Of a stretch of DNA of 64,000 nt, positions 58,730 through 64,000 are shown one piece after another. The notes below the pieces were generated by a model. The model worked only from the letters and a program-made list of their open reading frames with translations. It had not been told where the DNA came from and did not search any database. The DNA comes from Planctomycetales bacterium. GTDB taxonomy: Bacteria; Planctomycetota; Planctomycetia; Isosphaerales; Isosphaeraceae. A program made the translations under genes and the position numbers. Each line of letters begins with the position of its first letter. The first letter of the stretch is position 1. The stretch is taken from contig DAIDKV010000093.1 of NCBI GenBank assembly GCA_027449865.1, forward strand, positions 24,820-88,819, written 5' to 3'.

Positions 58730-61450
58730 CTACCGGATCTCGTAGCGGAACTCTCCCTTCTCGCCGACAGCAACGTGGACCGCTCCGAGCCCGCGGCCTT
58801 CGGCCATCCGGCCGAGGATCTCCTCGGAGATCTCGGGGAGAAGGGTTCGGGTCAGGATGTGGTCGACGTTCCGTGCCCCGCTCTGGACCTCGCGGCAACG
58901 TCCGGCGATGCACTCGATCAGGTCGTCGCTGTAGCTGAATCCGGCGTTGTGGTTCTGTCGCATTCGCTGGCCGATCCGACCCAGTTGAAGCTCGATTATC
59001 TGCCGCATGATGGCATCGCTGATCGGGTAGTACGGAACCACAATGAGCCGACCGAGAAACGCCTGTTTGAAGATCTCGACGCCCCGCTCCGACTTCGCTT
59101 CGAGCAGGTCGGGACGGATCAGAGCGGCGAGATCCTCGGGCCCGGGGGCCGTCTCAGGGTCGGCGCAGGCCTTGAGGATCGTCTCGGTGCCCACGTTGGA
59201 GGTGAGCAGGATCACCGTGTTCTTGAAGTCGATCTCGCGTCCCTCACCGTCTTCGAGCGTACCCTTATCGAAGACCTGAAAGAAGAGCTCTAGCACGTCG
59301 GGATGGGCCTTCTCGACCTCGTCCAGCAGAACGACGCTGTAAGGTCGACGGCGGACGGCCTCGGTCAAAACGCCTCCCTCGCCGTAGCCGACGTAGCCCG
59401 GTGGCGAACCCTTCAGACTGGAGACCGTGTGCGCCTCCTGATACTCGGACATATTGATCGAGATCAGGTTGCGCTCGCCGCCGTAGAGCGCTTCGGCCAG
59501 CGAGAGCGCGGTCTCCGTTTTGCCGACACCGCTGGGCCCAACCAGCAAGAAAACGCCAATCGGTCGTCGCGGGTCGGTCAGGTTGGCGCGGGCCGTCCGA
59601 ATCCGCTGGCAGATCGCGTCGATCGCGTGCGACTGGCCGATGACGCGCTCCCCCAGCTTTGAGCCGAGATTCAGGACCGTCTGAATCTCATTCGCAAGCA
59701 TCTTGCCTACCGGAATGCCCGTCCAGCCAGCAATCACCTCGGCGATCGTCTGGGCGTCGACGGAGACCTGCAAAAGCGGCGACTCCCCCTGAACCTCGCG
59801 AAGCTCGTCCAGCCTTGCGACAAGCTCGGCCTGCATCGCGGCGAGATCCGCCGAGGGTCTCTGCATCGCCTCGCGGCCAGCCTCGACGGCCTGCTTCTTC
59901 TCCTCGGCGTAACGAGCCTCGATCGACTGTGCCAGGGTGCGGACCGCTTCAACCCGCGTACGCTCGTCGTTCCACCGCGTCTCCAGGCCGGCCAGCCGAT
60001 CGAGTTCGGAGTCGAGGGCCTGTCGGACCTCGGCGATTCGTTCCGCGTGCCGGCCGGTCGTCGCATCCTCGCGGTCAAGGATCTCCAGTTCGAGCCGGTA
60101 GTGGTCGATCCGAGAGCGGGCATCCTCTATCGCGGGCGGAGTGGCGTTCTGACCGATCGCCACCCGGGCACATGCTGTGTCCAACAGGCTGACGGACTTG
60201 TCTGGTAGCTGACGGGCCGGAATATATCGGTGCGAGAGCCTCACGGCGCTCTCCACCGCCTCGTCGAGGATTCGGACAGCGTGATGCCGCTCTAGAGTTG
60301 GCGTGATCCCGCGCATCATCCGGATCGCACGCTCCTCGTCGGGCTCTTCAACCTTCACAACCTGGAACCGGCGCGCCAGGGCGGCGTCCTTCTCAAAGTA
60401 TTTCTTGTATTCGGCCCAGGTGGTCGCGGCGATCGTGCGCAGCTCGCCGCGAGCCAGGGCCGGCTTGAGGAGATTCGCGGCGTCGTTCTGACCCGCCTGC
60501 CCCCCGGCCCCGATCATCGTGTGAGCCTCGTCGATGAACAGAATGATCGGGACCGGCGAAGCCTTGACCTCGTCGATCACCTGCCGGAGTCGGTTCTCGA
60601 ACTCTCCTTTCACACCGGCTCCGGCCTGGAGCAACCCCAGATCGAGCGTCCGGAGTGCGACATCCTTGAGCGGCAGCGGGACGTCTGCCTGCGCGACCCG
60701 GAGCGCCAGGCCCTCGACCACGGCCGTCTTGCCGACCCCCGCCTCACCCGTGAGGATCGGGTTGTTCTGGCGACGTCGAATCAGGATGTCAACCATCTGC
60801 CGGACCTCGGCCTCGCGGCCGATTACCGGATCGATCTCACCCCGACGCGCCCGCTCGGTGAGGTCGACGGTGTACTGGTCGAGCGCCGGCGTTCGGCTAA
60901 CGCCCCCCATGTCCCCGGAACTCGAAGCACCGGGCCGCGCAGGCCCGCCTCCCCCCTCGGACGCCGTTCCCTCGTCCTCGACCGACCCGGCCACCAGCTT
61001 CAGCAGGTTCGCCTGCAGAACGTCGCTCTTGATCTTCGCCAGCTCGCGCGACGACTCGCGAGCGAGTCGGCCGAGATCGTCCTCGTCCAGCAACGCCAGC
61101 AGCAGCACGCCCGAACGGATCTTCCGCGTCCCATACTGAACCGAGGCCAGTACCCAGGCGGACCGGATCAACTCGTCGATCTTCAGCGAGAGGGTCGGCG
61201 TCCGCTGGTTACCAGTGCGAAACCGATCGATCACCCGGGTCAGGTCTCGCAAAACGTGGGCAGAATCCACCTCAAAGAACGCAAAGATCCGCGTCAGATC
61301 GCTATTCGGTGCCTCCACGAGCTTGCTCAGCCAGTGTTCGATCTCGACAGTCGGATTCGTCCGCGAAAAGCAGAGAGCAGCAGCTCCATCGAGCCCACCG
61401 AGGCAAGTCGGATTCAGCGTCTTGATCAAGGCTGCGGAGTCGACGCCCAT
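58730..61450 (-). CDS. clpV: T6SS sheath-recycling ATPase ClpV (TssH)
   Basis: A 906-residue AAA+ disaggregase. N-terminal Clp_N domain starts MGVDSAALIKTLNPTCLGGL. First ATPase: GEAGVGKTAVVEG and FIDEAHTMIGAGGQ. The coiled middle region is present (residues about 430-560). Second ATPase: GPSGVGKTETALSLAEALYG, SPPGYVGYGEGG and LLDEVEKAHPDV. It lacks a ClpP-binding loop as far as can be seen. It unfolds contracted TssBC sheath. Start 61450 has GAGGAG seven bases upstream. Encoded on the opposite strand, back-to-back with the FHA gene. Confidence 0.97.
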   Translation of the reverse strand: MGVDSAALIKTLNPTCLGGLDGAAALCFSRTNPTVEIEHWLSKLVEAPNSDLTRIFAFFEVDSAHVLRDLTRVIDRFRTGNQRTPTLSLKIDELIRSAWVLASVQYGTRKIRSGVLLLALLDEDDLGRLARESSRELAKIKSDVLQANLLKLVAGSVEDEGTASEGGGGPARPGASSSGDMGGVSRTPALDQYTVDLTERARRGEIDPVIGREAEVRQMVDILIRRRQNNPILTGEAGVGKTAVVEGLALRVAQADVPLPLKDVALRTLDLGLLQAGAGVKGEFENRLRQVIDEVKASPVPIILFIDEAHTMIGAGGQAGQNDAANLLKPALARGELRTIAATTWAEYKKYFEKDAALARRFQVVKVEEPDEERAIRMMRGITPTLERHHAVRILDEAVESAVRLSHRYIPARQLPDKSVSLLDTACARVAIGQNATPPAIEDARSRIDHYRLELEILDREDATTGRHAERIAEVRQALDSELDRLAGLETRWNDERTRVEAVRTLAQSIEARYAEEKKQAVEAGREAMQRPSADLAAMQAELVARLDELREVQGESPLLQVSVDAQTIAEVIAGWTGIPVGKMLANEIQTVLNLGSKLGERVIGQSHAIDAICQRIRTARANLTDPRRPIGVFLLVGPSGVGKTETALSLAEALYGGERNLISINMSEYQEAHTVSSLKGSPPGYVGYGEGGVLTEAVRRRPYSVVLLDEVEKAHPDVLELFFQVFDKGTLEDGEGREIDFKNTVILLTSNVGTETILKACADPETAPGPEDLAALIRPDLLEAKSERGVEIFKQAFLGRLIVVPYYPISDAIMRQIIELQLGRIGQRMRQNHNAGFSYSDDLIECIAGRCREVQSGARNVDHILTRTLLPEISEEILGRMAEGRGLGAVHVAVGEKGEFRYEIR

Positions 61451-61605
61451 GACTTGGCTCCTCAACGGGCCGGATGCGAATTGTAGACGGGAATCGGAAC
61501 GGTTCGACGCGTGGAACTCCTCGTCCAACGCGCGCGGCCTGATCCCTGGTCCCATACCGTCCAACATGGTACGGAACGGACCCGCCGATCATCCCTCACC
61601 AGATT

Positions 61606-61635
61606 TTGACCATGTCGAGCGGCGATGAGTATAAT
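61606..61635 (+). promoter_or_regulatory. Strong sigma70-type promoter for the FHA gene
   Basis: TTGACC (61606-61611), 18-base spacer, and perfect TATAAT (61630-61635), leaving about 120 bases of leader before the FHA start. It lies in the divergent region between clpV and the FHA gene. It is the best promoter match seen in the window. Confidence 0.6.
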
Positions 61636-61746
61636 CAAGCAACCGCGAGAGGGTCAAAGAAGAAACTCCCGGCGGCGATGGCTCGAGAGATGAGTCGTAG
61701 GATCGTCTTCGAGCGGGTCCCAGCGGGGAGAGGACTGGAAAGTTCC

Positions 61747-61756
61747 GGGGGGGGGG
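61747..61756 (+). repeat. Ten-G tract in the ribosome binding site of the FHA gene
   Basis: Ten consecutive G bases end four bases before the ATG at 61761, occupying the ribosome binding position. Such tracts can slip in length, which would alter translation efficiency. Confidence 0.7.
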
Positions 61757-61760
61757 TGTC

Positions 61761-63173
61761 ATGGCGGATCCGAGCGACGACAACGAGATGAGCACGATCG
61801 GATTACCGCGCAACGTCGTGAAGCAGATCATCGAAGGTTCCAGTCCCGCGACCCCGAGGCACGCGGTCCGGCCCGCGATTGATCCGCTCGCCGCCGGACC
61901 GTCGTCCATCCCACCCGTACCGACTCGCCCCCCCGCTCGGCCCGTCAGGTCGCCCGAGAGCGATCGTGTCGCGCCAGGGGAGATCCACCTGGACGACCTG
62001 GCGACAGTGCCACCGCCCTCGACCCGTCGAGCCTCGACTTCCTCGATCGAATCCGGCCCAGCCCGTCCCACCCAGGAACCACGGTCACGTCGGGAAGAGC
62101 CGAATTCCGGAAAGACTCCAGCGCACTCGCTTGAGTCCGCGCCGCCGATCGAACGTCCCCTCGATGACATGACGGGCGAATTCAACCTCCCGCCCAGACC
62201 CATCCAGCGTCCCAGTGCCGCTCCACCGAGCGACCATCGCCCAGTATCAGAACGGTCCCCCGTAATCGCCAGACCTTTGCCGGGAGAGACCTTTGCCGCG
62301 CCGTCAGCACTCTTCTCGCCGCCAGTCCAGGAAGTCCTGGAAAGCCAATCGGTGACCCCGGTGCACTCGCCACCCTCCGCCGCCGCCATTGCCCGTAGAT
62401 CTCCCTTCGAACGACGGACCGAACCCTCGGAAGCGATCGAACATACCCAGAACGGCTTTTCCGGCATCCGCGCAAGCTCGACCGGCAAGTCGCTCCTGCA
62501 ATTCTTCGACAAGTCGATCGGTGAATGGTTTTACCTGGGCGAGGTGGGCCGTAGCGGGAAAGTGGTGGGTCGCGCGACGTTCCAGACGTCCGACCCCAGT
62601 GCGGATGGCGTCGCCGAGGAGCATCTCCAATTCATGATCGTGGGCGATGAACTAATCCTCGAGCCGTTGGAATCGCTCAACGGCGTCTATCGAAGGCTCC
62701 AGCCAGGTCGCCGCGAGCCATTGACAGCCCAAACTCGATTCCGAATCGGACGCCACGTTCTCGAACTCCGACAAGCCGAACCGGCTTCCCCAATCGTCCC
62801 GCTCCGCGCCGAGGATGGTGAGGTCTTTCAGAGCCGCGTCCTCACTCCCGTCGGATTCCTCGATCTCATCGGTCCGGACGCACGCCCATACCTGAGCTTC
62901 CCACTGACCAAGCGGGACGAACGCGGGACGCGCATCGGGAGGGCCGGTGCCGAGTGCGATATCGCTCTTTCGGATGATGAATGGGTCAGCCAGCGTCACG
63001 CACGTCTGATCGCCACCGATGGGCATTTCTGGCTCGAAGATCTTGAAAGCACGAATGGAACATACGTCATCGTGAACGGAAAAAGCCCTATCCGCCGCGG
63101 AACAGCCAAATCACCGGAGGCCGGCGATGAGCTCCTGATCGGTCCCTACAAGATCCGCGTCGTGGAAAGATGA
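61761..63173 (+). CDS. FHA-domain protein, likely T6SS Fha (TagH-like)
   Basis: A 470-residue protein. N-terminal about 210 residues are disordered (Pro/Ser/Arg-rich), with EIHLDDLATVPPPSTRR-type stretches holding many Thr and Ser. Residues about 235-340 resemble a degenerate FHA-like beta domain (LESLNGVYRRL, FRIGRHVLEL). The C-terminal FHA is clear: TRIGRAGAECDIALSDDEWV, SQRHARLIATDGHFW and LEDLESTNGTYVIVNG. In other T6SS, Fha binds a Thr phosphate added by PpkA and triggers assembly; here the kinase would be the fusion at 32885-35284. It is divergent from clpV and overlaps the tail of the opposite-strand glycosyltransferase fragment by 28 bases. Confidence 0.88.
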   Translation: MADPSDDNEMSTIGLPRNVVKQIIEGSSPATPRHAVRPAIDPLAAGPSSIPPVPTRPPARPVRSPESDRVAPGEIHLDDLATVPPPSTRRASTSSIESGPARPTQEPRSRREEPNSGKTPAHSLESAPPIERPLDDMTGEFNLPPRPIQRPSAAPPSDHRPVSERSPVIARPLPGETFAAPSALFSPPVQEVLESQSVTPVHSPPSAAAIARRSPFERRTEPSEAIEHTQNGFSGIRASSTGKSLLQFFDKSIGEWFYLGEVGRSGKVVGRATFQTSDPSADGVAEEHLQFMIVGDELILEPLESLNGVYRRLQPGRREPLTAQTRFRIGRHVLELRQAEPASPIVPLRAEDGEVFQSRVLTPVGFLDLIGPDARPYLSFPLTKRDERGTRIGRAGAECDIALSDDEWVSQRHARLIATDGHFWLEDLESTNGTYVIVNGKSPIRRGTAKSPEAGDELLIGPYKIRVVER

Positions 63174-63883
63174 GTCCGAGCTCGCCGCCTTCCGATCGGG
63201 TCTCGCAGAAAGAGCATCCTGCGGAGCTTTGTCCGTCCGCTGAAGAGCGCGACGAGTACACCCCTTAGTGAACGGCGGATCGTTGAGGGGATGTAGCTCT
63301 TGATGATCCGGCGAACAATCCGCAAATCCGAGGTATTCCCTCGCTCGTCCAGAGATTGCCGCCAGTAAGCCCGAGTAGCCTGGGGCTGATTCTGATGGTT
63401 AAGACTGTCGGCATACTGAAAACAGACACTTGCGATCGCTTCCCGGAATCGTGCCTCCGTACCCGGTCTTGCCCGCTTCTCATGCTCGCGAAGCACCCGA
63501 AGATGGGCCTCGTAATGACGCTCCCAACCGGTTCTCGAATTCTGCCCGGGATGAGTGCGATAATTTGTGAGGACTTCTTCCGTGAATATAACCGGATAAT
63601 CACGTGAAATTTTTAACCAGAGATTGTAGTCCTCGCTCAGGCGGATGCTCTCGTCGAACCCGCCCACCTCACGCAGTACATCCGCACGTAGGAGTATCGC
63701 GGAGGGACAACTGATACAGCATCGTTCGATCATTTCCGGATAGACATCACCGACACCACCCTGAAAGAACCCTGGCCCCTCCTTGCTTCGGCCCCTGTCG
63801 TCAACATACCGGAAGCCTTCAGCCGCCCAGGCGAGGCCGTTTCCTTGCTCGATGCCCCTTAATACTACAGCGCCAAGTACCAC
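63146..63883 (-). pseudogene. Glycosyltransferase family 2, N-terminus lost
   Basis: About 245 residues of the C-terminal part of a GT2 enzyme: CCISCPSAILLRADVLREVG, GFDESIRLSEDYNLWLKISR and YPVIFTEEVLTNYRTHPGQN are typical of the region after the nucleotide-sugar site. The first 100 or so residues with the nucleotide-binding strands and DxD motif are missing. Reading upstream on the minus strand, the frame meets a TGA at about base 63900, beside the insertion sequence start. The frame could begin at a GTG (63883) but the product lacks its catalytic core. Confidence 0.75.
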
Positions 63884-64000
63884 CGTCTTGATCGGGCATC
63901 CTCAGCGGAAGTATGCTCTCCTTTGACGTTTACGGAGGGACGAGCATGGATATCCAGCAGCTCCGCAAGCTCAAGCCGGCTCTGAAGAAGTTCCTCGACC
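63884..64000 (+). mobile_element. Insertion sequence, left end (runs off window)
   Basis: From about 63884 the DNA no longer continues the glycosyltransferase and leads into a transposase start at 63946. The exact terminal repeat cannot be fixed because the other end is outside the window. Confidence 0.6.
63946..64000 (+). CDS. Transposase, N-terminal part (IS701-like)
   Basis: Starts MDIQQLRKLKPALKKFLD after GGAGGG. This resembles the start of IS701-type transposases common in planctomycetes, from memory. Only 18 codons lie in the window. Confidence 0.6.
   Translation, partial: MDIQQLRKLKPALKKFLD

Overview
The window is GC-rich (well above 60 percent by eye) and looks like a planctomycete chromosome, most likely an Isosphaeraceae-type organism (Singulisphaera, Paludisphaera, Isosphaera or Tautonia-like; family placement is inference). 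Pointers are the giant surface protein with an N-terminal ERMLLS motif, caspase-fold and WD40 fusion proteins, several Ser/Thr kinases, and an uncharacterised planctomycete-type domain (W..DP..ML..L ... CCR.IW).

Layout. (1) 1-8250: a transmembrane Ser/Thr kinase, a membrane protein, then a type VI secretion (T6SS) spike island: VgrG, a DUF6931-like protein, PAAR, an endonuclease/exonuclease/phosphatase-fold protein that is a candidate effector, a broken PAAR remnant and a sigma factor. (2) 8451-16650: an accessory and scarred segment with unknown proteins, a RAYT transposase remnant, VOC and DoxX proteins, a LURP-one-like protein, a toxin-like minus-strand ORF, a VapBC-type toxin-antitoxin pair, an AT-rich patch and an IS5-type transposase remnant. 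Two truncated copies of the 5' part of the downstream methyltransferase gene lie here. (3) 16825-27249: an intact methyltransferase, then the T6SS core tssA, tssB, tssC, hcp, tagJ/impE, tssE, tssF, tssG. (4) 27592-45482: a lipoprotein, a 1308-residue membrane-anchored protein with a degenerate caspase-like domain, a kinase-TM-FGE fusion (PpkA plus TagR in one chain), a pseudocaspase-WD40-caspase protein, a convergent WD40-pseudocaspase protein and an outer-membrane beta-barrel. (5) 45503-54040: a 2845-residue right-handed beta-helix surface protein on the minus strand. (6) 54638-63173: tssK, tssL, a short TssM-like protein, a small secreted protein, clpV (minus strand) and an FHA protein. (7) 63146-64000: a glycosyltransferase truncated by an insertion sequence whose transposase runs off the window.

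How it fits together. The sheath (TssBC), tube (Hcp), baseplate (TssEFGK, TssA), spike (VgrG, PAAR), recycling ATPase (ClpV) and TssL are all present, so this should be one complete T6SS locus. The membrane complex is unusual: the TssM-like protein is only 524 residues, has a degenerate P-loop and lacks the C-terminal periplasmic IcmF half, and no TssJ is recognisable. A kinase-FGE fusion together with an FHA protein suggests a threonine-phosphorylation switch as in the Pseudomonas PpkA-TagR-Fha1 pathway, but no PppA phosphatase is visible. The block of caspase-fold and WD40 proteins inside the T6SS locus, with one apparently active and three apparently inactive caspase domains, is the most promising candidate for an undescribed function. 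All functional statements rest on reading the sequence and on recalled family features; no database search was run.
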